DNA from: Rhodospirillaceae bacterium
Lineage (GTDB): Bacteria; Pseudomonadota; Alphaproteobacteria; Rhodospirillales; Rhodospirillaceae
Length of the DNA: 58,960 nt
Direction of reading: 5' to 3'
Assembly: GCA_029245025.1 (NCBI GenBank)
Contig: JAQWQC010000012.1
Location: 1-58,960 of the forward strand
The stretch's first letter is position 1. Each line of letters opens with the position of its first letter. Positions 34,025-44,242 of this stretch are shown piece by piece. The notes under the pieces were generated by a model. The model searched no databases and was not told the origin of the DNA. It saw only the letters and a program-made list of their open reading frames with translations. The position numbers and the translations under genes are program-made.

Positions 34025-35407
34025 ATGGGTGACTTAGTAGCCGACTTCGCTGATGTCGTCGATAAGTCCGGCATTCTCACGGGCGATGACATTGGACCTC
34101 GCTACACGGATACCCGAGGGCATAGTCCCCCAGGAGTCCCTCTCTGTGTAGTGCGACCCGAGTCTACCGCTCAAGTGTCAGAGATTATGAAGCTATGTCA
34201 AGAAGTCGGACGACCTGTAGTGCCGCAAGGCGGAATGACGGGTCTCGTTGGTGGCGGCACGCCAGGCAACGGCGATGTTGTGTTGTCTTTGGAGCGCATG
34301 AACGCGATAGAACACATTGATCCTATTGGACGAACCATGATTGCCGAAGCAGGGGTCGTGCTCGAAACCGCACAAGGTTTAGCAGAAGAGTCAGGTTTTG
34401 TATTGCCAATTGATCTTGGAGCGCGGGGCAGTGCAACCCTGGGCGGGTTAATCAGCACGAATGCTGGCGGTAATCGCGTTATTCGCTATGGCATGACCCG
34501 GCAGTCGGTTCTTGGCCTGGAAGTGGTTCTTGCAGATGGGACTGTACTGACGTCCATGAACCGGATGCTGAAAAACAACGCCGGGTATGACCTGAAACAG
34601 ATGTTCATCGGATCAGAAGGCACGCTGGGTCTTGTCACACGTTGTGTGCTCAGACTACAGCCGAAGCCCCTGACCACCTTTACGGCATTCGTCGGCATCA
34701 ACGACTTTAAATCTGTATCCGAGTTTCTCGCTTTGCTCGACAATAAATTGGGTGGGGGGCTTGGAGCTTTCGAAGTGATGTGGTCGGAGTACTATAATTT
34801 TGTGAGCGACCACTGCCCGTCCTTAAAGCCCCCTTTGTCACCAGACTACACCTACTATGTCGTGACAGACGCGTTGGGGTCTGACCCAGAAGGTGATAAG
34901 GATCGCTTCGACGCAATATTGGAGATGGCGCATACGCAGGGGCTTATTCAGGACGGTGTTGTTGCACAGTCAGACAAAGAGCGTGACGAACTATGGGCTA
35001 TTCGGGAAGGCGCAGGTGAGGGGTTTCGCACTATTGCGCCCATGTTTACCTACGATGTCTCAATGCCAATCACCGCTATGGATGAATTTGCTTACCGTTC
35101 GATGGCTGATATCGAAAAAGAGTTCCCCAACGCCATTACTCTCATTCTCGGTCACCTCGGCGACGGGAATCTGCATGCGGTTGTATCGGTGCGCGATGGT
35201 TCTGACGCTGTGCATCGCAGGGTGAACGACATTCTATACGGCATCATTCGCGAGCTTGGTGGATCAGTCTCAGCTGAACACGGCATCGGTATAGAGAAGC
35301 GCGATTACTTGGACTGGAGCCGCACCGGCGCTGAGGTCGACGTTATGCGGATGCTCAAGCAGACTCTGGACCCCAAAGGGATTCTGAATCCGGGTAAAGT
35401 GATTTAG
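34025..35407 (+). CDS. FAD-linked oxidase, GlcD/D-2-hydroxyacid dehydrogenase family
   Basis: 460 residues, cytoplasmic. The FAD-binding PCMH domain is shown by VVPQGGMTGLVGGG, LGGLISTNAGGNRVIRYGMTRQSV and MFIGSEGTLGLVT. The C-terminal FAD-linked oxidase domain has LGHLGDGNLHAVV and VSAEHGIGIEKRDYL, where the His and Glu belong to the active site that binds metal in D-2-hydroxyglutarate or D-lactate dehydrogenases. It oxidises a D-2-hydroxy acid; the true substrate is unknown. Third gene of a coupled unit; converges with the HlyD adaptor gene, overlapping it by 4 bases. Confidence 0.88.
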   Translation: MGDLVADFADVVDKSGILTGDDIGPRYTDTRGHSPPGVPLCVVRPESTAQVSEIMKLCQEVGRPVVPQGGMTGLVGGGTPGNGDVVLSLERMNAIEHIDPIGRTMIAEAGVVLETAQGLAEESGFVLPIDLGARGSATLGGLISTNAGGNRVIRYGMTRQSVLGLEVVLADGTVLTSMNRMLKNNAGYDLKQMFIGSEGTLGLVTRCVLRLQPKPLTTFTAFVGINDFKSVSEFLALLDNKLGGGLGAFEVMWSEYYNFVSDHCPSLKPPLSPDYTYYVVTDALGSDPEGDKDRFDAILEMAHTQGLIQDGVVAQSDKERDELWAIREGAGEGFRTIAPMFTYDVSMPITAMDEFAYRSMADIEKEFPNAITLILGHLGDGNLHAVVSVRDGSDAVHRRVNDILYGIIRELGGSVSAEHGIGIEKRDYLDWSRTGAEVDVMRMLKQTLDPKGILNPGKVI

Positions 35408-36621
35408 CCGTCGCGCCGCACCACGGCAATGCCGTCGAGAATTGCATCTGATGGATGCAGGATAACAGCTTCGTCTTGGCTTAACCCGTCGGCAACCTCT
35501 GCTTCCAGTGTGTTGCGACGCCCTAGGGTAATCAGTTGCAGTCGGGCGGCACTGTCGTCGTCAACAAACACGGCCCAGCTTTCGCCTGACCGAAATAATG
35601 CGCTCACGGGAATTTTTAGAATATCTCGCTGATCCTGGATGACGACGAGGGTTTCTACTCGATAACCATGTCCCAGGTTCTGCCACTCAGTCTGTGGCGA
35701 GACAAAATCGATAATGACGTTGACGCGCTGTTCTTCGATGCCAAGGGCAGAAATTTTTGTAAAGCCAAACGGTTCAACCAATCGAACACGGCCCTCCAAT
35801 GGTTTGTCGCCACCCCAATCATCGACGATCACCCGATCTCCGGCCGAAATTTTGACAGCATCCGTCGACAAAAGGTCGACCACTATTTCCAACTCGGCCG
35901 GGTTACCCAATTCCATAAGGGGCGTCCCAGCAGCCAATACGCCTTCGCTCTCTTGAAGGACGCGTAAGACCCGACCGCTAATTGGCGCGCGTACGGGAAT
36001 TAGCTCTTTGTTGTCAGAGCCGGTCTCACTTTCTTGAGACGTGATCAATGAGGCGCGGGCCGAATCAAGGTCGGCTTGGACCTTGCGAAAGTTCGCCGTG
36101 GCTTGCGCTAAGCTGGCCTGAGCGGTGCGTAATGAGAGTTGACGCTGATCCAATGTCGCTTGAGAGATGGTGCCCCGTTCCGCCAACGGCTCAGCACGCT
36201 GCAGCTCCGCGCGGTCATAATCGAGTTGCGCTTGGGCGCGAGATTGTTCCGCCTCGGCAAGACCAACAGCAGCTTCGGCTGCCTTAACGATGGCTTCTGC
36301 TTCGGTCCGGCTACGCAAATCCAGCATGATTGGGTCAGACGGTTCAAAAAGGGCAAGAATGGTGTCGCCAGCTATAACTGAATCGCCAGCTTCGATATCT
36401 ATTCTTCGCACCTGCCCAGCAACGGGCGCTGACACAACGTAGACGTCTTTAAGGCGGGTCTGGCCCTCGTCATCGATGGTGACGAGCAGATCTCCACGGG
36501 TGACTTGCGCCACATCAACACCGACCGGCTGCGGTTGAAGCGATAGGCTTATTAGGGCAACCAAGACCAGAACGATGCCACCAATGGTCAAACTGCGGCG
36601 GGACAGGTTAGGCACAGACAT
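35404..36621 (-). CDS. HlyD/MacA-type periplasmic adaptor of an ABC exporter
   Basis: About 405 residues from the ATG at 36621, which has GGGAGGAG directly upstream; a longer frame overlaps the permease gene. N-terminal anchor LTIGGIVLVLVALISLSL, then QVRRIDIEAGDSVIAGD (lipoyl half), a coiled-coil hairpin rich in Ala/Glu/Gln (about residues 85-200) and PVRAPISGRVLRVLQESEGV (second half). Third gene of the ABC exporter operon; the permease stop is 11 bases upstream. Works between inner-membrane permease and an outer-membrane channel. Confidence 0.88.
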   Translation of the reverse strand: MSVPNLSRRSLTIGGIVLVLVALISLSLQPQPVGVDVAQVTRGDLLVTIDDEGQTRLKDVYVVSAPVAGQVRRIDIEAGDSVIAGDTILALFEPSDPIMLDLRSRTEAEAIVKAAEAAVGLAEAEQSRAQAQLDYDRAELQRAEPLAERGTISQATLDQRQLSLRTAQASLAQATANFRKVQADLDSARASLITSQESETGSDNKELIPVRAPISGRVLRVLQESEGVLAAGTPLMELGNPAELEIVVDLLSTDAVKISAGDRVIVDDWGGDKPLEGRVRLVEPFGFTKISALGIEEQRVNVIIDFVSPQTEWQNLGHGYRVETLVVIQDQRDILKIPVSALFRSGESWAVFVDDDSAARLQLITLGRRNTLEAEVADGLSQDEAVILHPSDAILDGIAVVRRDG

Positions 36622-36632
36622 ACTCCTCCCTT

Positions 36633-39008
36633 TTATTCTCTGGTCTTCAGGGCTGTAACAAGGTCTAGCCCAAAGACCCGGCGACGGGTTATAAGGCCGC
36701 AGAACGCGGCCGAAATACACACAACAACTACCGACCATCCATAGGTCGAGTTTTCGATAACAAAGGGAAAGTTATACAGGTCGGTGGCAAGCATAGGCGA
36801 CATTGCGAGAGCCATGCTGTAGCCCAGGACGCACCCCACAGGCAGCGAAACAAGAGTAAGGATGCCGAGTTCACCTAACAGAATGTAAGTCACTTCTTCT
36901 CGGGTAAAGCCGAGGACGCGCAAGCTTGCCAAGGCACGCGACCGTTCAGAAAGTGCTATGCGCGCCGCATTATACGCCACGCCAAAGGCGATCAAGCTGG
37001 CCAGAGCAACATAGAACCCAATCATTACGTTCATGGTGTTGTCCATGGTTTCGCGAAAGCTGGCGAGCGTTGCGGTTTGTTGGGCGATGCCCGCCACACC
37101 AGGTGTATCCTTCAGTGTGGCGTAAAGGTCATCGGCATGGTGGCTATCGACCATGACATGAATGCCGGTCACCGTTGGCCCTTCGCGCATCAGTCGGTTT
37201 ACCGCATCAATGTGCATATAGGCTTGAAAGCCAAGATACTCCTCAACTAGGCGTACTATCTTGATCTCTTCAACAGGTCGACGTTCCTGCAAAACCTCAA
37301 CCGTAACCATGTCGCCAAGTTTCAAATCGAGGTCTTGGGCAATGTGTTTTGATAAAGCCAATCCACCAGGGGGCGGTTCAATGGTCTTTTGATCACTGTC
37401 GAGTAATCGGTTTAGATCCGCGCCAGGGACGATTCCAATAATCGACTTGCGATCAGACAAATGCTGGTTGCGCAAACGAACGGCAACACTGCGTGTCGGC
37501 TGCGTTTGAATAACACCGGGCAGGTGTTGAATCTCTTGCTCAACGGTGGCGGGACGGGGCTCGACGAAAGATACAGTCAAGGTTTGTCGCTCGGCCTGGA
37601 AAAAGTACACATCGATCACCCGTTCGACCGAGTCGAGAAAGAACAGAGACATGATCATCAGGGCAACCGAAAAGGCGACGCCAATAGTTGTCAGACTTGC
37701 GCGAACGGGAAACCGCGTGACATGCCGAAAGATCATGCGCGTTGGCTGACTGATCGTAAACTGAGAGAAAAAGCGGGAGAGGGCACCCGTTTTGTAAGAT
37801 GTTGGTACCGGTGGTGCCATAGCGACAGCGGGCGATAATTTCACGGCTTGGCGGACAGCTCCCAATCCGCCAACCAATCCAGCAATAAGGCTGACAATGG
37901 CAGCCGACGTTAATACGCCTGGGTCGATCCCGAGATCGAGCAAAGGAAATTTATAGTAGGTGGTGTACATGGTGATCATGCCGCCACCCATCCACGACCC
38001 GAGAGCCATGCCCATAGCAAGACCTGCGACCACCAAAATTAACACCAGCTTGAGATAGATCCAGCCGACTTCCAGGTCGTTATAGCCAAAAGCTTTGAGT
38101 AAGCCGATTTGTTCTCTTTCGGTCGCTACGATGCGCGAGACGACCACATTCAAAAGAAAAGCGGCGACCAATAAAAACACCGGTGGGAAGATCGCCCCGC
38201 TGGTGCGGAGTTGTGTGATCTCATTATTCAGAAAAAAGTTGGATAGCTGATCTTCCCGCGCGTAGGCACCAACCCCGCCATAGGGTTCCAATAATGTGTC
38301 GAGGCGGCGGATGACCTCTTCCTCAGATGCGCCAAGCTGTAGCGAAATTGTAACGTTGTTGAACGCACCATCGAGATCAAACGCTGCGGCGAGGGCTTGG
38401 CGTCCCATCCACATAACGCCAAATTGACGGTCATCTGGCATCAGAGAACCAGGTCCAAGTGCGTATATGTATTCGGCCGTCATACCTAAGCCGACAATTT
38501 CCAGACTGCGTTTGTTGCCGTTGATGATCGCCTTGAAACTATCTCCGACCGATAGCTTATGCGCATTGGCGAAGGCGTCTGTGACGGCAACTTCATTTGG
38601 CCGTTGGGCTGATGGGTACCGTCCTGACAACATGACAACGTCGTTGAGGAGCGGTGTGCCCCGTTCAGGCAATGAGAGCAATTGCCCCGTCGCAGGTTCG
38701 GCCATATTTGGCAGGTCTAGATTAACGGCGGCGATGATGCGCGTTTCGGCTACCGAAACCCCGGGGATACGTTCGATGTCTTCCTTTAGGCTGTCCGGCG
38801 CGCGTTTGAGAGAGGCGAACACGTCGGCAAAGCGGGTGCGGTCGTAAAACGCATTCATGCTTTCTTCGAGCACTGTGACAGTGCCAAAAGAGGAAATCAT
38901 CAAAGCGATACCGCAGGCGACAACCGCGGAGATCGCGAGTGCTTGTCCTTTAATCCGCCATAGGTCGCGGAACAGTTTCCGGTTGAGGGAGTCGATGCGT
39001 ATTACCAC
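36633..39008 (-). CDS. ABC transporter permease, two FtsX domains
   Basis: 791 residues, GTG start at 39008 overlapping the ATPase stop. The N-terminal helix ([19 protein letters not shown]) is followed by a periplasmic loop (about residues 40-260) and a first FtsX block ([23 protein letters not shown]). A second periplasmic loop precedes the second FtsX block ([22 protein letters not shown]), which ends the protein. This long double-FtsX layout is found in MacB/LolCE-related exporters that do not work as classical importers; the substrate is unknown and could be a lipid, peptide or small molecule. Confidence 0.88.
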   Translation of the reverse strand: MVIRIDSLNRKLFRDLWRIKGQALAISAVVACGIALMISSFGTVTVLEESMNAFYDRTRFADVFASLKRAPDSLKEDIERIPGVSVAETRIIAAVNLDLPNMAEPATGQLLSLPERGTPLLNDVVMLSGRYPSAQRPNEVAVTDAFANAHKLSVGDSFKAIINGNKRSLEIVGLGMTAEYIYALGPGSLMPDDRQFGVMWMGRQALAAAFDLDGAFNNVTISLQLGASEEEVIRRLDTLLEPYGGVGAYAREDQLSNFFLNNEITQLRTSGAIFPPVFLLVAAFLLNVVVSRIVATEREQIGLLKAFGYNDLEVGWIYLKLVLILVVAGLAMGMALGSWMGGGMITMYTTYYKFPLLDLGIDPGVLTSAAIVSLIAGLVGGLGAVRQAVKLSPAVAMAPPVPTSYKTGALSRFFSQFTISQPTRMIFRHVTRFPVRASLTTIGVAFSVALMIMSLFFLDSVERVIDVYFFQAERQTLTVSFVEPRPATVEQEIQHLPGVIQTQPTRSVAVRLRNQHLSDRKSIIGIVPGADLNRLLDSDQKTIEPPPGGLALSKHIAQDLDLKLGDMVTVEVLQERRPVEEIKIVRLVEEYLGFQAYMHIDAVNRLMREGPTVTGIHVMVDSHHADDLYATLKDTPGVAGIAQQTATLASFRETMDNTMNVMIGFYVALASLIAFGVAYNAARIALSERSRALASLRVLGFTREEVTYILLGELGILTLVSLPVGCVLGYSMALAMSPMLATDLYNFPFVIENSTYGWSVVVVCISAAFCGLITRRRVFGLDLVTALKTRE

Positions 39009-39736
39009 GTCAATTCCTCGGGAGCTTTTTTGTGCGGGTTCTCTTCCACGCTTATGATTTGGCCATCAGCAAACCGGATAACACGCTCCGACATATCTTT
39101 GATGCCAGCGTTGTGAGTGATCAAAGCCGTTGTGGTGCCAAGCTCTAGGTTAGCTCTATCTAAGGCCTCCAAAACAACGACTCCGGTTTTGCTGTCCAGA
39201 GCACCAGTTGGTTCGTCACACAACAGGACGTCTGGACGCTTGGCAATCGCCCTGGCAATCGCAACCCGCTGTTGTTCACCACCGGAGAGTTGAGACGGAA
39301 AATGGTCCAGTCGGTGCTCAAGGCCAACCATCTCGAGAGCTTCGTCAGCAGCCATTGGGTCTTCGGCAATCTCAGTTACAAGAGCGACATTCTCTCTCGC
39401 CGTTAAGCTGGGAATGAGGTTGTAAAACTGAAACACGAACCCAACGTGATCGCGACGATAGATTGTCAGGTCATGGGGTGAGCAGGCGTTTAGTTCCAGA
39501 TCTTTAAAGAACAGTTGTCCGGCAGTCGGTAGATCTAAGCCACCAAGAATATTGAGGAGAGTGGATTTGCCGCTACCTGATGGACCAAGAAGAACAACCA
39601 GTTCTCCTTCGTATAGGGTGAGGTCTACACCACGTAAGGCTTCAACCCTAAGACCGCCAGTCTCATAAACCTTAGTGATCCCTTCCGCGCGGAAGGTTTC
39701 CGTCAGGCGTGTTCCGTCTTGCATTCCGTCCGGCAT
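39002..39736 (-). CDS. ABC transporter ATPase (MacB/LolD-like)
   Basis: 244 residues. Walker [10 protein letters not shown] at 51-59, Q-loop [10 protein letters not shown], signature [16 protein letters not shown], Walker [13 protein letters not shown] and switch ALITHN. The [12 protein letters not shown] segment is typical of MacB/LolD. Its end overlaps the permease start. First gene of a three-gene exporter operon, divergent from the MATE gene. Confidence 0.93.
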   Translation of the reverse strand: MPDGMQDGTRLTETFRAEGITKVYETGGLRVEALRGVDLTLYEGELVVLLGPSGSGKSTLLNILGGLDLPTAGQLFFKDLELNACSPHDLTIYRRDHVGFVFQFYNLIPSLTARENVALVTEIAEDPMAADEALEMVGLEHRLDHFPSQLSGGEQQRVAIARAIAKRPDVLLCDEPTGALDSKTGVVVLEALDRANLELGTTTALITHNAGIKDMSERVIRFADGQIISVEENPHKKAPEELTW

Positions 39737-39916
39737 AATGCGGGCGTTCCTCGCAAAAGGATAAAGCGTGCTGTTATATCACTCAAACGTGGCGCACTAT
39801 AGCTCTAACAGGCTGAAACATAAGGATGATATTCCTGCATAGGAGCCGTGCAAATCTTCGTCTTCCAATGATACGAATCAATAGAGACTATAGGAAATAA
39901 CTATACTGGATGCCGT

Positions 39917-41326
39917 GTGAGTAATTTAGAGCAGAAGCCGGTTGAAACTGGCCAGGCCAAGGGCGGTAAGGACCTGACCACTGGGTCTGTAAAGCGGCAT
40001 ATCACCAAGTTAACAGCCTTTATGGCCATCGGCGCGGTGGCCTCAATGACCTTCCAGGTGGTTGATACCTATTTCGTGGCGCAATTGGGCACCCAGGAAC
40101 TGGCCGCCATGGCGTTTACGTTCCCTGTAGTAATGATTTTACATGCGATTGCTGTCGGTCTTGGTACGGGTGTAACAGCTGTGGTGTCTCGATTTGTCGG
40201 CGGAGGGGGGACAGAATCGAAGGCGATATCGACGGATAGTTTGTACCTCGCCGTTTTGGTTACAGCAGTTTTCTCAATCATCGGGCTGATGACAATTGAG
40301 CCCGTGTTCGCTCTGCTCGGGGCTGAGCCAGCTATCATGCCGCTGATTCGAGATTACATGGAGATTTGGTATCTCGGCATTATTTTTATGATTGTGCCTT
40401 TAATTGGTAACGCGATTATTCGGGCCCACGGAGATGCCAAGTTTCCCAGCATGATTATGACCATCGCTGCGGTGCTCAACATCATACTTGACCCCATTTT
40501 AATATTTGGATTGTTTGGCGCGCCAAGATTAGAGCTACAAGGTGCGGCGCTGGCGACCGTGATTGCGAGAGGTGTCACTTTTGCTGCTTCGCTCGGTGTC
40601 CTTCATTTTCGTATGCGAGCGCTGACCTACGAAATACCGACCATTGACCGGTTGACAAAGAATTGGCAGCTCATACTCAACATTGGTCTTCCCTCAACAG
40701 CTACCCAAATGATTGGGCCAGTATCAACGGGCATTTTGACGGCGCTTGTTGCCTCTTTTGGATCCGTAGCTGTTGCTGCCTATGGCGTAGCGACGCGGGT
40801 TGAGATGTTTGCTTTAATTTTCGTGATGGCCACATCTATCGCGATGGGTCCGTTCGTCGGTCAAAACGCCGGCGCCTCCCGTATTGATCGAGTGAAGACA
40901 GCGTTGCGGTTTGCCTTCCAGGCAAACTTTGCCTACGGCGTGATGATTGCAGTGGTATTGGGATACTTCGGTGAGTCAATAGGTATGGTTTTTAGTGATG
41001 ATGCCGATGTTGTTCATTTAGCCGCATTCTATTTGCTTGTCGTGCCTATGACTTACCCAATTGTAGCGATAATCGGGATCAGTTCGCAGGCATTCAATTC
41101 ACTGGCCCACCCAATGCCAGCTATGATTATCGGGGCTTGCAAGGCTTTTGTCATTCAGGTGCCGCTCGCTTACGTAGGCGCGTTTTTGGGTGGGATGCAG
41201 GGCATATTCGTGTCTATGGCTGTATCGACGGCGTTGGTTTCGGGGCTTGCTTATGTCTGGTTAGGCAGAACTGTGGCTAAGGAAGAAAGATTGATTGCTC
41301 AGGCGCCAGTTGCTCAAACTGTTTAG
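39917..41326 (+). CDS. MATE family efflux protein
   Basis: 469 residues, GTG start at 39917; no better in-frame ATG upstream. About twelve hydrophobic helices. The repeats begin AFMAIGAVASMTFQVVDTYFVAQLGTQELAAMAF and ILNIGLPSTATQMIGPVSTG; the first keeps the VDTYF and GTGVTAVVSRFVG features of the MATE family. MATE proteins expel cationic drugs or metabolites by Na+ or H+ antiport. Divergent from the ABC exporter, with a 180-base gap that shows no clear operator. Substrate unknown. Confidence 0.9.
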   Translation: MSNLEQKPVETGQAKGGKDLTTGSVKRHITKLTAFMAIGAVASMTFQVVDTYFVAQLGTQELAAMAFTFPVVMILHAIAVGLGTGVTAVVSRFVGGGGTESKAISTDSLYLAVLVTAVFSIIGLMTIEPVFALLGAEPAIMPLIRDYMEIWYLGIIFMIVPLIGNAIIRAHGDAKFPSMIMTIAAVLNIILDPILIFGLFGAPRLELQGAALATVIARGVTFAASLGVLHFRMRALTYEIPTIDRLTKNWQLILNIGLPSTATQMIGPVSTGILTALVASFGSVAVAAYGVATRVEMFALIFVMATSIAMGPFVGQNAGASRIDRVKTALRFAFQANFAYGVMIAVVLGYFGESIGMVFSDDADVVHLAAFYLLVVPMTYPIVAIIGISSQAFNSLAHPMPAMIIGACKAFVIQVPLAYVGAFLGGMQGIFVSMAVSTALVSGLAYVWLGRTVAKEERLIAQAPVAQTV

Positions 41327-41492
41327 ACCGGTTAACGCGTGTGGCTCGATGCCATTTCACTAAAGGCAACAAACCCCTGGCGCATGTTCGTCATGATAAA
41401 CTCGCCCTTGCCGGGTCGGTGACCTGAGTTTAACTATAATTTTTCAATGCCTTATCAAAGGTCAGAATCGATGGCATGGCAAGGTTGAAGCT

Positions 41493-41834
41493 TTGGAAAC
41501 GCGACTAAAGACGAGGGTTTGGGTGCAGGCCTTCCTTCGCCGACTTGAGGTGGATGGCTACATGGCGGCACTGCTCAGCCGCGGTGACGATGACGCAGGG
41601 GCTGTATTGGTGAAGGTCAATAGGTTCTCAGACGGTTGTCGCGTTTATACCCAAGTTCGCAATGAACTCGGAGAACTAGCCTGGTTGTCGGGGACAGGGA
41701 GCGACCTTGTGCTGGAGACTGATGCGGAAGCATACATTGACCGGCAAAGAAAGTACGACGCCGATATTTGGGTGATCGAAGTCGAAGACCCAAAGGGCAA
41801 CTATGGCGTAGATGGGGTCGTTCTTAAGGATTGA
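41493..41834 (+). CDS. DUF1491 protein
   Basis: 113 residues, TTG start at 41493. RLKTRVWVQAFLRRLEVDGYMAALLSRGDDDAGAVLVKVNR and DADIWVIEVED match DUF1491, a small alphaproteobacterial family of unknown role. Its 3' end overlaps the convergent ModA gene by 34 bases. Confidence 0.82.
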   Translation: METRLKTRVWVQAFLRRLEVDGYMAALLSRGDDDAGAVLVKVNRFSDGCRVYTQVRNELGELAWLSGTGSDLVLETDAEAYIDRQRKYDADIWVIEVEDPKGNYGVDGVVLKD

Positions 41835-42634
41835 ATTGAGGTAGGTGTTTGCACCACACCAAATCCATAACGCTCAAACATAGCTCGACCCTTAGGGCTC
41901 AGTAAATTGCGATAGAATGCCATTACTGGGGCTAAGTCACGCCCAGTAAGAACCGAGACGCTGTACTCAATTGGCGCATGCAATTCTGGCGGTATGATTG
42001 CAGCGAGGCGGATGTGATCACTCAATGCCGCGTCGGTTGCGTATATGATCCCGAGTGGAGTTTCACCGCGCTCTACCATAGCCAAAACAGCCCTCACATT
42101 GGATTGAAGCGCTAGGCGATCACGAACGGCCGGCCATATGCCTAGGTTTGCGATCGCTTCTTTTGCGTAATGGCCAGCCGGGACATGGCTCGGGTCACCA
42201 ATAGCCATTCGACCGCCGTCTAGTCGACGAAGTATCTCAAGAGGTTTTGAGACGTTTAGGACACCCGTTTGTCGAGAAGAATTTGGTCCGACGAGTACCA
42301 ATTGGTTGCGGGCGAGAGGGGCTATATGCCTTTGATCAAGGCGACCTCGCGATACCAGTTGGTCGGTCCACTGCGGTGACGCTGAGATGTAAATATCTGC
42401 CGGGGCGCCCTGGTTGATCTGTCGCGCCAACGCGCCGGAGCTGCCAATGGACACCAGCACAGAAACTCCAGATTGATCCGTGAATTGCGATGCAAGTTCT
42501 TGAACAACTGGAGCGGCGCTAGACGCAGAAAGGATCAAAACTCGGGTCGCATCTGCTGCTTGCACGCCCGCGGTCAAGCAAGCGCAAATCATTACTAATA
42601 CCGATGAACGGAAATTTTTAATGAATGAGGCCAT
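41801..42634 (-). CDS. modA: ModA-like molybdate-binding periplasmic protein, orphan
   Basis: 277 residues with a signal peptide (VLVMICACLTAGVQA). VLILSASSAAPVVQELASQF, SIGSSGALARQINQGAPADIYISAS and GDPSHVPAGHYAKEA are the ModA ligand-binding blocks; the serine/alanine-rich loop SASSAAPV and SSGALARQ bind oxyanion in characterised molybdate/tungstate binders. No ModB permease or ModC ATPase is nearby, so it either works with a distant transporter or binds another anion. Overlaps DUF1491 at the 3' end. Confidence 0.85.
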   Translation of the reverse strand: MASFIKNFRSSVLVMICACLTAGVQAADATRVLILSASSAAPVVQELASQFTDQSGVSVLVSIGSSGALARQINQGAPADIYISASPQWTDQLVSRGRLDQRHIAPLARNQLVLVGPNSSRQTGVLNVSKPLEILRRLDGGRMAIGDPSHVPAGHYAKEAIANLGIWPAVRDRLALQSNVRAVLAMVERGETPLGIIYATDAALSDHIRLAAIIPPELHAPIEYSVSVLTGRDLAPVMAFYRNLLSPKGRAMFERYGFGVVQTPTSIQSLRTTPSTP

Positions 42635-42769
42635 ACCGGAGGGAGTATAGGTATGAACTTATTGAGCTCCAACGCCTTCCTGCTGTGGACAGGTGGGGCG
42701 TGTATGGGTATATTTCCCAGCGTTTCCGCCTTTTTCATATAATTCTGCGGCCAAATTCTGAGGTGACCT

Positions 42770-43150
42770 ATGCCTGATGTATGGACAGATGATCGCATCG
42801 CTAAGCTCAAAAAGCTGTGGGCCGAAGGTTTGACGACCGGAGAGATCGGCAAACGCCTTGGCGTGTCCAAGAATGCGGTGGTCGGTAAAGCGCATCGGCT
42901 TGGGCTTAAAGGTCGTCCTTCTCCGATCAGAAGAGCCGGAAAGAAAGCTGAGCCAAAAAAGGAAGAAACGAAAGTTTACACCTTGGCGACCCTGACGACC
43001 CAGACCTGTCGCTGGCCTATCGGAGACCCAAAAGAAGATAATTTTCACTTTTGCGGTAAGCCGATCTTTCAAACGAAGCCTTATTGCGCGGAACATTGTG
43101 CCGCAGCCTACGTTGGGTCGAACAAAAATCGGGGCGAGAACGCCGCCTAG
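42770..43150 (+). CDS. gcrA: GcrA cell-cycle regulator
   Basis: 126 residues. The N-terminal WTDDRIAKLKKLWAEGLTTGEI followed by GVSKNAVVGKAHRLGL is the GcrA DNA-binding domain, which in Caulobacter recognises methylated GANTC sites and recruits sigma-70 RNA polymerase. The C-terminal CRWPIGDP, FHFCG and YCAEHC pattern is the family's conserved tail. AGGTGA precedes the ATG. A core alphaproteobacterial gene, useful for placing the organism. Confidence 0.95.
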   Translation: MPDVWTDDRIAKLKKLWAEGLTTGEIGKRLGVSKNAVVGKAHRLGLKGRPSPIRRAGKKAEPKKEETKVYTLATLTTQTCRWPIGDPKEDNFHFCGKPIFQTKPYCAEHCAAAYVGSNKNRGENAA

Positions 43151-43406
43151 GATCTTGCTAGATTTGCCAATTAATGGGAACATTTGCCTCTGTTCAAGGC
43201 ATAAAGACCCTCATTCCGCTGTCGGGTATATCGAGAGGTTCTGGTTTCCGCGATTGAAATATTCTCGTATTAATTAAACGCCAGTACCGGTCGAAACTTT
43301 CAGTAATTATGTTTCGGTAAGTATTATCAGCGTGTTAAGATTCCTTCCTATTTTAGACACGGAATTTCCAGCTTAGCTGGGTAATGAACGACATGGATCA
43401 GTATGC

Positions 43407-44234
43407 ATGACTTTGGCAGTTAAGTTTTGGGGCGTTAGAGGCAGTATTGCTTGTCCATCGCCGCAGCATATGGTGTTTGGCGGCAATACGAGCTGTCTTG
43501 AGGTGTTTGCTGGCGACAAACGAATTATTCTTGATGCTGGTACAGGCATAAGACAGCTTGGCAATGAATTTGTTAAGGACGGGGTCAAAGATGGCGTCAT
43601 TCTTCTTACCCATGGCCATGGTGATCACATAAGCGGATTCCCATTCTTTGGACCTGCTTTTATGTCAGATTGTAATTTTTCCATCTACGGGGGAAATTTA
43701 TTTGATCATGGTGGTATCGAGAATGTTCTCGCTAATCAAATGGCGAACCCCATCTTTCCTGTGCCGCTAGAAGCGTTACAGGCCAACCTTGATTTTGTGG
43801 ACTTTCAAACAGGTGAAAAGTGGGAATTGTATCCAGGTGTAAATCTGGCAACCAAACCGCTCAATCATCCTAATGGGGCAACTGGATACCGGATAGAGCA
43901 TGACGGTCAGTCGATCTGCTATGTCACCGATACTGAACACATTATCGGTAAACCCGATGAAAATGTGCTTGCCCTAATCGAGGGTGCGGATCTTGTCGTT
44001 TATGACTCGACCTACACGGATGAAGAGTTTCCAGAAAAAATTGGCTGGGGCCATTCAACATGGGAAGAGGGTGTTCGGTTGTGCAAAGATGCAGACGTGA
44101 AGCAACTTGCAATCTTCCATCATGATCCCGACCACAACGATGACTTTATGCGAGAAGTCGAACTTAAGGCGCGTGACATGTGGGATGGCGCTCTCGTTGC
44201 TAGAGAGCGTATGACCCTAATTCCTGGTCAGTAA
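43407..44234 (+). CDS. Metallo-beta-lactamase-fold hydrolase
   Basis: 275 residues. The N-terminal FWGVRGSIACP and GNTSCLEV, followed by THGHGDH (68-74), is the HxHxDH metal motif. FGVRGS-type members also have YVTDTEH and DSTYTDEEF plus a HHDPDHNDDFM end, as here. They are phosphodiesterase-like, often adjacent to or fused with cyclic-nucleotide proteins; a CHASE2 cyclase lies 3 kb away. Cyclic nucleotide hydrolysis is an inference. Converges with the HlyD gene 8 bases away. Confidence 0.85.
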   Translation: MTLAVKFWGVRGSIACPSPQHMVFGGNTSCLEVFAGDKRIILDAGTGIRQLGNEFVKDGVKDGVILLTHGHGDHISGFPFFGPAFMSDCNFSIYGGNLFDHGGIENVLANQMANPIFPVPLEALQANLDFVDFQTGEKWELYPGVNLATKPLNHPNGATGYRIEHDGQSICYVTDTEHIIGKPDENVLALIEGADLVVYDSTYTDEEFPEKIGWGHSTWEEGVRLCKDADVKQLAIFHHDPDHNDDFMREVELKARDMWDGALVARERMTLIPGQ

Positions 44235-44242
44235 GAAAGGTC

